Source of the DNA: Aquibium carbonis
Lineage (GTDB): Bacteria > Pseudomonadota > Alphaproteobacteria > Rhizobiales > Rhizobiaceae
Reading direction: 5' to 3'
DNA length: 64,000 bases
Assembly (NCBI RefSeq): GCF_003970795.1
Contig: NZ_RWKW01000005.1
Location: 1-64,000 of the forward strand
A program made the translations under genes and the position numbers. Positions 46,101 to 54,705 of this stretch are shown in pieces. Position 1 is the stretch's first letter, and each line of letters starts with the position of its first letter. Below the pieces are notes generated by a model, which saw nothing but the letters and a program-made list of their open reading frames with translations, was not told where the DNA came from and made no database searches.

Positions 46101-47252
46101 TCATCGCACGATCAAGTCCAGATCATGGCGCGATAGCGGCTTGGCCTCGCCCTCGGTCGTCAGGTAGGTGCGGCCGAGCGTCATTGCCGTCTCGGTTTCG
46201 GAATCCATGATGATCATGTGAGCAAACAGGGTCATGTCGGGCGCGATCGGCTCCGGATTGCCAGCAAAGAACATCGGCATGTCCATCCACGATGGCGTGA
46301 AGCGCGCGCCGAGCGAATAGCCGCAGGCGTTGAGACGGTGGCGGGTCAGCCCATGCGCCTCCATCACGCGCGCATGCGCGTCGAAGACATCGCCGAAGGT
46401 CTTGCCCGGCACCATCGCGGTCTCGACCGCTACGAGCGCGTCCCGCGCGGCCTCGAAGAGCTCCTGGTGGCGCTTTGACACCTTGCCGAGCACCACGGTG
46501 CGCATCATCGCCGCATGATAGTGGTGGAACACTCCGGCCCATTCGAGCGTCAGCTGATCGTTCTTGTTGAGCTTGCGGCGGCCGGCCTTGTAGCGACAGA
46601 GCAGAGCATCGGGTCCGGATCCGATGATGAACTCGTTGGCGGGATAATCACCGCCGCCTTCGAAAATCGCGCCTTGCATGGCCGCGAGAATTTTGCCCTC
46701 GTCGCCGCCCTGCTTGATCAGCGGGAGCGCGGCGTCGAGAGCGTCGTCTGCCAGAGCGGCCGCCCGCGTCGTCTTCACGATCTCGGCCGGGCTCTTGAAC
46801 AGCCGAAGCCTGGGAATGACGTTCGACGAATCGAGAATCTTGCCGAAGGTCTGGAGTTGCTCGTCGAGACGTCGGCCGTTGAAGGCCGTGAGACCGTGCG
46901 TGTCATATTCGACGCCGATCTGACAGCCAAGCAGGTCGAGGTCGTTGAGCAGGTTGCGCAGGTCCACGGCGGGGTTTGCGCCAGCACGGTCCGTCCACAA
47001 CCGGACGTCTTCGATGGTGGAGGTGTGGCGCGCCTGGCGAAGGTCGGCCGAGCGCGTCAGCAGCACCATCGTTCCGTCTGCCTTCACCACGAGGCACTGG
47101 AAGAAGCAGAATCCGAAGGTGTCGTATCCGGTTAGCCAGTACATGCTTTCCTGGGCGAACAGCAGCATGGCGTCCAGCTTGCGGTCGGCCATCTCGATGA
47201 CGAGCCGGTCGCGCCTGGCGTCGAACTCTGTTCGTTCGAAGTGAAGCGCCAT
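46101..47252 (-). CDS. M24-fold (pita-bread) hydrolase, metal ligands replaced; creatinase/DoeA-like
   Basis: A 383-aa protein with a creatinase N-terminal domain and a pita-bread C-terminal domain. The metal-binding motif of aminopeptidase P is lost: where two aspartates are expected the protein reads LEWAGVFHHYHAAMMRTV (Glu and Ala at those sites). This resembles metal-free relatives such as creatinase and ectoine hydrolase DoeA (LEFAG-Y-RYHAALMRT). It may hydrolyse a small amide or ring amidine rather than peptides. Its ATG overlaps the stop of pgeF by one base (TGATG), with GGAGG ideally placed inside pgeF. Confidence 0.8.
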   Translation of the reverse strand: MALHFERTEFDARRDRLVIEMADRKLDAMLLFAQESMYWLTGYDTFGFCFFQCLVVKADGTMVLLTRSADLRQARHTSTIEDVRLWTDRAGANPAVDLRNLLNDLDLLGCQIGVEYDTHGLTAFNGRRLDEQLQTFGKILDSSNVIPRLRLFKSPAEIVKTTRAAALADDALDAALPLIKQGGDEGKILAAMQGAIFEGGGDYPANEFIIGSGPDALLCRYKAGRRKLNKNDQLTLEWAGVFHHYHAAMMRTVVLGKVSKRHQELFEAARDALVAVETAMVPGKTFGDVFDAHARVMEAHGLTRHRLNACGYSLGARFTPSWMDMPMFFAGNPEPIAPDMTLFAHMIIMDSETETAMTLGRTYLTTEGEAKPLSRHDLDLIVR

Positions 47253-48043
47253 CAGATATCCTCCATGACGATTGCCGATATCTGCCGCCCGTAGTCGGGT
47301 TCGGCACGGTGTGTGGTGCGCCGATACGAAAAGAAGCTCTCCTCGTCGGCGTAAGTGCAGCGGCCAAGCTGTGAAGCCTGGACGCCTGCCTTGAGAAGGC
47401 GATCGACGGTGTAGCCATTCAGATCGAAAAGGGAATGCCCTGACCGCGACGCGGGTGTGAACCACCGTTCGTTATCTGCATCGGCTGCAACGAAGCGGGC
47501 CACGAATTCCGGCCCGACCTCGTAGTTGTCCTGGCTGATCGAGGGGCCGAGAACGGCCACTATGCTGCCGGGGTCGGCACCGAGTCGGGTCATCGCCTCG
47601 ACAGTCGCCTCGAGGACGCCGTCGAGCGCACCCTTCCATCCGGCATGGGCCGCGCCGACCACCCGCGCGCGCGCATCCGCGAAAAGCACCGGGCCGCAAT
47701 CGGCAGCCAGGACGCCCAGCGCGAGGCCTGGCCGGTCGGTGACCACCGCGTCCGCCTTCGGGCGTTCCGTCCAAGGCTTGGTGACAACGACAGCGTAGGG
47801 GGAATGCACTTGATGCGGCGTACACAGTCGCTGCGGCGTGACGCCAAGATGAGCCGCCACGCGGGCGCGATTCTCCAGTACGGCTGCCCGTTCGTCCTTG
47901 GAGCCCAACCCAACGTTCAGTCCGCGATATAGACCTTCCGAGACGCCTCCATGGCGAGTGAAGAAGCCATGGTGAACGCCGCCAGATGCGACCGAGTCGA
48001 GCGCTGGAGACCGGAGCGGAGCCGGCCGCTCTTCCTTTGACAT
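47252..48043 (-). CDS. pgeF: Peptidoglycan editing factor PgeF (YfiH/laccase-domain family)
   Basis: A 263-aa protein of the PgeF family, which removes mis-incorporated L-Ser residues from peptidoglycan precursors; homologues have also been assigned purine nucleosidase activity. The zinc-site motifs HQVHS, LAADCGPVLFAD and GAAHAGWKG are in place. In many Hyphomicrobiales it lies directly beside the methyltransferase and lgt genes; here a glycosyltransferase gene in the opposite direction separates them. Confidence 0.93.
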   Translation of the reverse strand: MSKEERPAPLRSPALDSVASGGVHHGFFTRHGGVSEGLYRGLNVGLGSKDERAAVLENRARVAAHLGVTPQRLCTPHQVHSPYAVVVTKPWTERPKADAVVTDRPGLALGVLAADCGPVLFADARARVVGAAHAGWKGALDGVLEATVEAMTRLGADPGSIVAVLGPSISQDNYEVGPEFVARFVAADADNERWFTPASRSGHSLFDLNGYTVDRLLKAGVQASQLGRCTYADEESFFSYRRTTHRAEPDYGRQISAIVMEDI

Positions 48044-48211
48044 GCTCGTCCTGTTGACTGTTTCCCTCGACGCGAATGGTGGGGCAGGGGGGTGGCCAAG
48101 TCAATGCAAGGCAGGTCGGCCACAGGTTGACGCCGCGCCAACGGGGAATGAGCTTGCCTCTCGTTCGAGTACCATCCTACGCTGGCATCCTTGAAAATCC
48201 AGAGCCGCCGC

Positions 48212-49087
48212 ATGTCGAGCATCGTCCACGGGCTGAACGCCAACCGCGCCGTGCGCGGGTTGAAGAACCTACGAAATGCGTTTGTCGACAACCGGTTTCG
48301 GTCGAAGGGGCACGAGGCTATCGCCCCCTTCCTCGCCGCCCTGCCGGATCGCAGCCAAGAGCGAATCTGCTTCGCCATCGCCTTCAACTCGCCGTGGGTG
48401 ATCGACATTCTTGGCGCAGCCTGGGCAAGGCAGTGCCCGCATACGCCACTTGCCATCATCGACAATTCTTCCTCGTCCATGGCCCGTGGCGACATCGAGC
48501 ACGTCTGCTTTTGGCGAGGCCTTCCCTACTTGGCGTTGCCGGCCAATCCGGAGTGGAGCCCAAACCGCTCGCACGGCATCGCCATGAACTGGGTCTACTA
48601 CAATATCGTGCGCCGGTTCGTCCCATTGAGCTTCGGCTTTGTCGACCACGACTGTTTTCCGCTCCGACCAGCCGATCCAATGTCTGCAATGGCAGACAAG
48701 TGGGTGAGAGGACGCCGTCAGGCCGGGCGCGGAGACGCGTGGTCTCTTTGGGCAGGCTTCTGCTTCTTCCGCACCGAACCCACGTTGAACCTTGCCATCG
48801 ACTTCAAGCATCGCATCGAACACGGCCTCGACACGGGTGGTGGAAACTGGGGAGCATTTTATCGCACGCTGTCGGCTCGGGAGGTGGAGGCCGTTTCGGT
48901 AGGGCAGATCGACTTTCCGGTCGGGAACCACTCCGCAACGCATCGATATCTGGACAATTCCTTCGTCCATCTTGGGGGCGCGTCATATCGCTATTCTGCT
49001 GAAAAGGCGGAGTTGCGCTCTCGGCTCGCGGCCTACATCTGGCGTCAGCACCTAGCTGAGGATCAGCCGGTCTTGGCCTTGCCATGA
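48212..49087 (+). CDS. Putative glycosyltransferase
   Basis: A 291-aa soluble protein with a nucleotide-sugar-type layout: LAIIDNSSSSMARGDIEHVC, PNRSHGIAMNWVYYNIVRR, then FGFVDHDCFPLRPADP, in which DHD fits the metal-binding DxD of GT-A enzymes. It resembles the GT2-like proteins of polysaccharide clusters, though no other such gene is near. ATG at 48212 is used; a TTG at 48191 is possible. The gene is inserted on the opposite strand within the pgeF/methyltransferase/lgt array and its base composition appears a little lower in GC, hinting at acquisition. Confidence 0.65.
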   Translation: MSSIVHGLNANRAVRGLKNLRNAFVDNRFRSKGHEAIAPFLAALPDRSQERICFAIAFNSPWVIDILGAAWARQCPHTPLAIIDNSSSSMARGDIEHVCFWRGLPYLALPANPEWSPNRSHGIAMNWVYYNIVRRFVPLSFGFVDHDCFPLRPADPMSAMADKWVRGRRQAGRGDAWSLWAGFCFFRTEPTLNLAIDFKHRIEHGLDTGGGNWGAFYRTLSAREVEAVSVGQIDFPVGNHSATHRYLDNSFVHLGGASYRYSAEKAELRSRLAAYIWRQHLAEDQPVLALP

Positions 49088-49134
49088 GACCGGCGCGTGT
49101 AAAAAGGAGAACGCGAAGCCTTAACAAGGCCGGA

Positions 49135-50196
49135 TCAGCGGGCATGAGGGGTTACCAGCAGGACCTTGAACAATTCGCCCATGGCGGTGGAGCCGGCAAG
49201 CCGCTGAGCTTCTCCCGCAATTCTGTCGCGCTCGTCTTCGCTCTTGCCGACCGATAGAGCCTCCACGCGCTCAGCGAGCCCCATGGCCAGAAGGAAATCG
49301 CGCTGCGTTGCCGTCTGGATCGACAGCCCGCTCTGCTCGGCGATCCTGCCGAGGCGGTGGAAATCGACGTGGCTCGTCAGGTCAGCTTCGCCGGGGTGGT
49401 CTAGCACGCCGTCTGGGGCGTGCCGACGCACGGCCTGGAGCGTATCGCCGAGACCCGGTTCGAGGTGGCCGTAATCGAAGAACAGCGCCGCCCCGCCGAA
49501 ACGCGCGATCCGGTCCGCCGCCGTCTGCATGAAGGCCTCACGGGCGGGAGCCAACTCCGCGACCGTGCCGTCGAGAACGCTGTCGGCGCCCGGCGGCAGC
49601 AGGAACGGGTCGGCCGTTCCAGCGCCGAGCATGAAGCGCAGGCCACCGGCCTCGTCGAGGCCGATACAGCGTTCCAGCCAGCGTCCACCTTGCTTGACGT
49701 ACTGGCGCACTGGGAGCGCGTCGAAGATCTCGTTGCCGACAATGATCGTCGGCAGGTCGGGAAGCTGCTCGAGCCGTTCGTGCCACTCGAAGCGTCCGGG
49801 CGCCGGCGCGAGCGTCTGGCGCTGAACCTCGCTCAGGCGCGGACTGGACTCGACAAGGGCAAAGCGGGTTCGTTCGACGAATGCGCGGTCGAACTGCGCG
49901 AGCGTGCGCACCATGTCCTTCATCAGCGTTCCCCGGCCGGGGCCGAGCTCGGCAACGCAGGCCTCCGGCGGGCTGCCCGCCGCCTGCCAGGCCATGTAGA
50001 CCCAAACAGCCACCAGTTCGCCGAACATCTGGCTCACCTCGGGCGCGGTGGTGAAGTCACCTGCCGACCCGAAGGGCTCGCGCGTCGTGTAGTAGCCATG
50101 CTCGGGGTCGAAAAGGCAGAGCGCCATATACTCGGCGATGCCGATCGGACCCGCCTGCGCGACGAGCGCTGCAATCTTCTCGCCCAAAGGTGTCAT
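49135..50196 (-). CDS. SAM-dependent methyltransferase, NDUFAF7/MidA family
   Basis: A 353-aa class I methyltransferase of the family of mitochondrial NDUFAF7, the enzyme that methylates an arginine of complex I subunit NDUFS2. Motifs include EYMALCLFDPEHGYYTTREPFGSAGDFTTAPEVSQMFGE, the SAM-binding ELGPGRGTLMKD, and NEIFDALPVRQY. A bacterial role in complex I assembly is likely but inferred. It starts 26 bases after lgt on the same strand. Confidence 0.92.
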   Translation of the reverse strand: MTPLGEKIAALVAQAGPIGIAEYMALCLFDPEHGYYTTREPFGSAGDFTTAPEVSQMFGELVAVWVYMAWQAAGSPPEACVAELGPGRGTLMKDMVRTLAQFDRAFVERTRFALVESSPRLSEVQRQTLAPAPGRFEWHERLEQLPDLPTIIVGNEIFDALPVRQYVKQGGRWLERCIGLDEAGGLRFMLGAGTADPFLLPPGADSVLDGTVAELAPAREAFMQTAADRIARFGGAALFFDYGHLEPGLGDTLQAVRRHAPDGVLDHPGEADLTSHVDFHRLGRIAEQSGLSIQTATQRDFLLAMGLAERVEALSVGKSEDERDRIAGEAQRLAGSTAMGELFKVLLVTPHAR

Positions 50197-50221
50197 GCCT
50201 AGGCCTCAGCGCAGAACGGAT

Positions 50222-51094
50222 TCACGCGGCGGCGCGGCGAGCGCGCGACATCGCCCAGATGCCGACGAGAACCATCGGCACCGAGAGCACCATGCCCATG
50301 GTCATCCACCCCCCGAATAGGTAGCCGAGCTGGGCATCGGGTTCGCGATAGAACTCCACGACGATGCGCGATAGGCCATATCCTGCCACGAACGCGCCGG
50401 CCACGAAGCCGGGGTTCTTCAGCTTCCTGAAGCCGTGGGTGAGGATACGCAGCACGATCAGCAGCAGCAGCCCCTCAAGAGCTGCCTCGTAGAGTTGGCT
50501 CGGGTGGCGCGGTTCCGGACCGCCATTCGGGAAGACGAAGGCCCATGCAACGTTGGTCGCGCGACCCCAGAGCTCGGAGTTGATGAAATTGGCGAGGCGC
50601 ACGAGACCGAGGCCGACGGGCACGCCGGCCGCCACGACGTCGAACAGACTCCAGACGCTGGCGCCGCGCGAACGGGCAAAGAGGATCATGGCGATTGTGG
50701 TGCCGAGGAAGCCGCCATGAAAAGACATGCCGCCCTCCCAGACGGCCAGGATCGCCAGAGGCGTCTCGATATAGCGGGCGAGATCGTAGAACAGGATGTA
50801 CCCGATCCGTCCCCCGAGCACGATGCCCGCCGCCGCCCAGATGATGAAGTCGTCGAGATCGTCGGGCTTGAGCGGCGCCTGTCCGCCTCTCCAAAGGTTC
50901 GAATTGGCCAGCAGCCGCCTGCCATACCACCAGGCGAACAGGATGCCGACGACGTAGCCCAAGCCGTACCAATGGACGGCGAGCGGCCCGACCTGAACGA
51001 TCACCGGGTCAATATCGGGGAAGGGAAGTGCCGCGAGCGGCAAAAGTAGGTGTTCCAAGGGCCTGTCCGGAGCTTGTTGCGGCGCGCGGACCAT
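50222..51094 (-). CDS. lgt: Prolipoprotein diacylglyceryl transferase
   Basis: A 290-aa inner-membrane enzyme that transfers diacylglycerol to the lipobox cysteine. About seven helices are predicted. Key segments are [23 protein letters not shown] with the essential His, and [15 protein letters not shown] with the Asn and Glu of the active site. The ATG at 51094 may be slightly upstream of the true start; a TTG start 39 bases later is possible. Divergent from ubiK. Confidence 0.95.
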   Translation of the reverse strand: MVRAPQQAPDRPLEHLLLPLAALPFPDIDPVIVQVGPLAVHWYGLGYVVGILFAWWYGRRLLANSNLWRGGQAPLKPDDLDDFIIWAAAGIVLGGRIGYILFYDLARYIETPLAILAVWEGGMSFHGGFLGTTIAMILFARSRGASVWSLFDVVAAGVPVGLGLVRLANFINSELWGRATNVAWAFVFPNGGPEPRHPSQLYEAALEGLLLLIVLRILTHGFRKLKNPGFVAGAFVAGYGLSRIVVEFYREPDAQLGYLFGGWMTMGMVLSVPMVLVGIWAMSRARRAAA

Positions 51095-51261
51095 GGTCGA
51101 AGCCGGGCGGAAAGGTCAAGCCGCTCCCCGCTATGACGTGGGGCGATCCGTAAGCGGATGTCCCGGCCGTCGCCGCGCGCTTGCAAAGCGGCGCCTCCGT
51201 GCCTAGTTCAGGTCATGCGGGCGTGTGTCGTGCCGCCGCATGAACAAAAGAGGCAGACGCC

Positions 51262-51552
51262 ATGACCACCGGACCGAACCGTATCCTCGACGATCTCGCC
51301 AAGCTGATGACGGACGCCGCCGGAGCAGCCCAAGGGGTGCGACGGGAAATGGAGACGGCCTTCCGGGCGCAGGCCGAACGCATGCTGAACTCGATGGACA
51401 TCGTCCAGCGCGAGGAATTCGAAGCCATGCGCGACATGGCGGTGAAGGCGCGGGCCGAAAACAAGAAACTCGCCGCACGTCTGGACGACCTCGAGGCGAA
51501 GCTGGCTTCGCTGTCCACCGCGTCGCCTGCCGAGGGCACGGCCGGCAAATAG
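51262..51552 (+). CDS. ubiK: Ubiquinone biosynthesis accessory factor UbiK (BMFP family)
   Basis: A 96-aa coiled-coil protein of the YqiC/BMFP family. The pattern RILDDLAKLMTDAAGAAQGVRREME...RAQAERMLNSMDIVQREEFEAMRDMA...ENKKLAARLDDLEAKL is characteristic. It helps the late ubiquinone synthesis complex in Proteobacteria and has membrane-fusogenic properties. GAGGCAGACGCC precedes the ATG. It is divergent from lgt. Confidence 0.92.
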   Translation: MTTGPNRILDDLAKLMTDAAGAAQGVRREMETAFRAQAERMLNSMDIVQREEFEAMRDMAVKARAENKKLAARLDDLEAKLASLSTASPAEGTAGK

Positions 51553-51873
51553 GCGTTTGCAAGACCCACCGAGGTTGAATTCGGCATTCGACTATCCACA
51601 GGGTGCCAAGGCGAAAAGACGTTCGCGCTGAATCGCTTACACTGCGATGCAGCGAGCGTATCCACACCTCCGACGGTCAGGCGCGAAAAAACCGCTGGAA
51701 CCGGGGCCTCGCATCAATACACTGAATCTACAGCATGATTCGTACATGCGCCGGGCAGGGGTGGCCCGGGTGGAGGTATGACACCTTCTTTGTCCGTCCC
51801 AGTTTGTCGTTCGTGTCACGAGCGTTCCAGGTGGAGCGCGCGATAGGCGCTCCCATAGCCACAGGAAGCAAAC
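51553..51873. other. Intergenic stretch upstream of the YbjN gene
   Basis: These 321 bases hold no convincing gene. CCGGGC (51751-51756) and GCCCGG (51764-51769) form a 6-bp stem-loop without T-run. A 22-codon frame at about 51778 has GGAGGT directly against its ATG, too close for normal initiation. The promoter of the YbjN gene must lie here but no clear boxes stand out. Confidence 0.5.
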
Positions 51874-52374
51874 ATGAGCCTTCTGGAAATCGACCTGTCC
51901 CGCGAAGCGCATCCTGTGGATGTGATCGAGGCGGTCGCCAATGCCAACGAATGGGCGTTCGAGAGGGCCGGTGACGACGAGATTGCGATCTCGGTTGCCG
52001 GCAACTGGACCGACTATCACATTTCATTCTCCTGGATGGAGGACTTCGAAGCACTGCATCTGGCCTGCGCCTTCGACATCAAGGTGCCCGAGACGCGGGT
52101 GACAGAGGTCATGCGATTGCTCGCATTGATCAACGAGCAGATGCTGTTTGGCCATTTCGATCTTTGGGAGCAGGAAGGCGCCATCATGTTTCGCCAGGCT
52201 CTTATGCTGAACGGCGGCGTCGAGCCGACCGGGCAGCAGGTCGAGGTGTTGCTCTCCACCGCGCTCGAAGCCTGCGAGTGCTACTTCCAGGCTTTCCAGT
52301 TCGTCGTGTGGTCGGGTATCTCCGCGCGCGAAGCCTTGCAGAACGTGCTGTTCGAGACGCACGGCTCCGCGTGA
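51874..52374 (+). CDS. YbjN domain-containing protein
   Basis: A 166-aa cytoplasmic protein of the YbjN family, which resembles the type III secretion chaperone fold. The pattern [28 protein letters not shown]...[26 protein letters not shown]...[17 protein letters not shown] is diagnostic. The molecular role is unknown. CACAGGAAG precedes the ATG. The csaA gene starts 2 bases after its stop (or overlaps it if GTG is used). Confidence 0.92.
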   Translation: MSLLEIDLSREAHPVDVIEAVANANEWAFERAGDDEIAISVAGNWTDYHISFSWMEDFEALHLACAFDIKVPETRVTEVMRLLALINEQMLFGHFDLWEQEGAIMFRQALMLNGGVEPTGQQVEVLLSTALEACECYFQAFQFVVWSGISAREALQNVLFETHGSA

Positions 52375-52376
52375 CC

Positions 52377-52736
52377 ATGGAGGGGGGTACGGAACGCAGA
52401 CCTGATATCTCGTATTCGGATTTCGATCGGATCGACATCCGGGCCGGGACGGTCATCGAGGCCGAGACCTTTCCGGAGGCACGAAAGCCGGCGATCAAGC
52501 TCAGGATCGATTTCGGCCCGGTGATCGGCGTCAAGAAATCATCGGCGCAAATCACCAAGCATTACAAACCCGAGGATATTGTTGGGCGCCAGGTGATGGC
52601 CGTGGTCAATTTTCCACCGCGCCAGATCGGCAAGTTCATGTCGGAAGTGCTGACGCTCGGCTTTCCTGACGAGGAAGGCGCCGTCGTGCTCGCAGCAATC
52701 GATCTCGAGGTGCCGAACGGAGGACGTCTCTTCTGA
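52377..52736 (+). CDS. csaA: CsaA-like tRNA-binding chaperone
   Basis: A 119-aa OB-fold protein. The segment [35 protein letters not shown] and the end [19 protein letters not shown]...[16 protein letters not shown] match CsaA, a dimeric tRNA-binding protein with export-chaperone activity in Bacillus. ATG at 52377 or GTG at 52371 (GTGA overlap with the YbjN stop) are the possible starts. Probably co-transcribed with YbjN. Confidence 0.92.
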   Translation: MEGGTERRPDISYSDFDRIDIRAGTVIEAETFPEARKPAIKLRIDFGPVIGVKKSSAQITKHYKPEDIVGRQVMAVVNFPPRQIGKFMSEVLTLGFPDEEGAVVLAAIDLEVPNGGRLF

Positions 52737-52790
52737 CGGCCTCTTTCCAGCGAGATGCGGGCGCGTCGGCACCGAAGCTGCTTCTTGACG

Positions 52791-52815
52791 GGAACCATCG
52801 ACCAGTCCTCGCGTT
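52791..52815 (+). promoter_or_regulatory. EcfG (RpoE2-type) general stress promoter of the NAGGN operon
   Basis: GGAAC at 52791-52795 and CGTT at 52812-52815 with a 16-base spacer match the full consensus of the alphaproteobacterial general-stress sigma factor EcfG. It lies in the only gap before asnO, about 110 bases upstream of its start codon, and in the right direction. An osmolyte operon is a logical target. The match is seen; activity is inferred. Confidence 0.7.
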
Positions 52816-52927
52816 ACCAAACGTCCATCTTTTTGACGCTCCCCATTCGGCAGCTGAATGTTCGAGAGCGAAATCAATTGGATGACGCATAAATGGTCAA
52901 CGACAATGGGGGCTCGAGCACGCATCA

Positions 52928-54703
52928 ATGTGCGGAATTTGTGGTGAAATAAAACTGGACGGCACCGCGCCGTCTCCGATCGCAATAGCGAAGATGACAG
53001 ACGTGATGGCGCCTAGGGGCCCGGACGGAGCCGGTCTCGTGATGCATGGCAATGCCGGTTTCGGCCATCGTCGGCTCAAGATCATCGACTTGTCCGAGCG
53101 TGCCCAGCAGCCAATGGTGGATTCGGGCCTCGGCCTCACGATCGCCTTTAACGGTTGCATCTATAATTATCCGGAACTGCGGGCCGAACTCGAGGACAAA
53201 GGCTACTCGTTCTTCTCCACAGGCGACACGGAAGTGATCCTGAAGGCTTGGCGTGAGTGGGGAGAGCGCTGCGTCGAACGGTTCCACGGGATGTTCGCTT
53301 TTGTGCTGCAGGAGCGCGACACCGGCCGCATCGTGATGGCCCGCGACCGTTTCGGCATCAAGCCGCTCTATCTATCTGAGACGCCCGGCCGCATCCGGTT
53401 TTCTTCGTTTCTGCCGGCTTTGCTCGCGGCAGGCGACGTCGATACGTCCATCGACCGTGTTGCTTTCCACCACTACATGAGCTTTCACGCAGTGGTGCCG
53501 CCGCCGCGCACGATCATCGAAGGTGTTCGCAAGCTGCCGCCGGCCACCATCCGCGTCATTGAGCCGAATGGCGAAACCCGCGATCGTATTTACTGGAACC
53601 CACCGTTCGGCCGAGACGCGCGCGACGTGAATGTGTCCCGCGAGGAGTGGGCCGACCGGGTGCTCGATGCCTTGCGGCTCGCGGTCAAGCGACGCATGGT
53701 CGCCGACGTGCCGGTCGGGGTCCTGTTGTCGGGCGGTGTCGATTCTTCGCTGATCGTGGGCCTGCTAGCCGAGGCTGGTCAGCACGGGCTCATGAGCTTT
53801 TCCGTTGGCTTCGAGGAGGCCAATGGCGAAAAGGGTGACGAGTTCGTCTATTCCGACCTTATCGCCGAGCGCTATGGGACGAAGCACCACAAGATTTTCG
53901 TTCCATCGGACCAATTGATGGATGCTCTGCCCGGAACCTTCGGCGCCATGTCGGAGCCGATGGTTTCCTATGACAATGTCGGCTTCTATCTCCTCTCCAA
54001 GGAGGTTTCCAAGCACATCAAGGTCGTCCAATCGGGGCAGGGCGCCGACGAGATATTCGGTGGCTACCACTGGTATCCGCCCCTGATGAACTCCAATGAC
54101 GTGGTGGGCGACTATGCCCGCGTCTTCCTCGATCGGGATCACGCGACACTGAAGACCCAGCTTGCGCCGGAATGGATCAATGGCGGCGACCACAGCCGCG
54201 ACTTCGTGGCCGAGCGCTTGATGCGAGCCGGGGCCGATACGCCGGTAGATCGCGCCCTCCGCCTTGATTCGACGGTCATGCTGGTCGACGACCCTGTCAA
54301 GCGTGTCGACAACATGACCATGGCCTGGGGGCTTGAGGCACGTGTGCCGTTCCTCGACCACGAACTCGTCGAACTTGCCGCGCGGATCCCGCCGGAAGAG
54401 AAGATCCGCGACGGCGGCAAGGGCATCCTCAAGGATGTCGCGCGCAGGATCGTGCCGTCCGAAGTGATCGACCGCAAGAAGGGCTACTTCCCGGTGCCGC
54501 AGCTCAAGTATGTCGACGGTCCCTATCTCGACCTCGTGCGCGATGCGTTGTCTTCGCAGGCGGCGCGCGAACGGGGCCTGTTTCGGCGTGAATGGCTCGA
54601 CCAACTGTTCGAAAAGCCGTCCGATCACATCACGCCCTTGCAGGGATCCGAACTTTGGCAGGCCGGGCTCCTGGAACTGTGGCTACAGACGCACGGGATC
54701 TGA
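52928..54703 (+). CDS. asnO: N-acetylglutaminylglutamine amidotransferase
   Basis: A 591-aa asparagine-synthetase-type enzyme, first gene of the operon for the osmoprotectant N-acetylglutaminylglutamine amide (NAGGN). It has the N-terminal class II glutaminase domain with nucleophile Cys2 (MCGICGE), RGPDGAGL and FNGCIYNYPEL. The synthetase domain has the ATP loop LLSGGVDSSL (about residue 265) and GQGADEIFGGY. It amidates the dipeptide made by the next gene. The pair is defined in Sinorhizobium meliloti. The ATG at 52928 gives the required N-terminal Cys. Confidence 0.93.
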   Translation: MCGICGEIKLDGTAPSPIAIAKMTDVMAPRGPDGAGLVMHGNAGFGHRRLKIIDLSERAQQPMVDSGLGLTIAFNGCIYNYPELRAELEDKGYSFFSTGDTEVILKAWREWGERCVERFHGMFAFVLQERDTGRIVMARDRFGIKPLYLSETPGRIRFSSFLPALLAAGDVDTSIDRVAFHHYMSFHAVVPPPRTIIEGVRKLPPATIRVIEPNGETRDRIYWNPPFGRDARDVNVSREEWADRVLDALRLAVKRRMVADVPVGVLLSGGVDSSLIVGLLAEAGQHGLMSFSVGFEEANGEKGDEFVYSDLIAERYGTKHHKIFVPSDQLMDALPGTFGAMSEPMVSYDNVGFYLLSKEVSKHIKVVQSGQGADEIFGGYHWYPPLMNSNDVVGDYARVFLDRDHATLKTQLAPEWINGGDHSRDFVAERLMRAGADTPVDRALRLDSTVMLVDDPVKRVDNMTMAWGLEARVPFLDHELVELAARIPPEEKIRDGGKGILKDVARRIVPSEVIDRKKGYFPVPQLKYVDGPYLDLVRDALSSQAARERGLFRREWLDQLFEKPSDHITPLQGSELWQAGLLELWLQTHGI

Positions 54704-54705
54704 CG

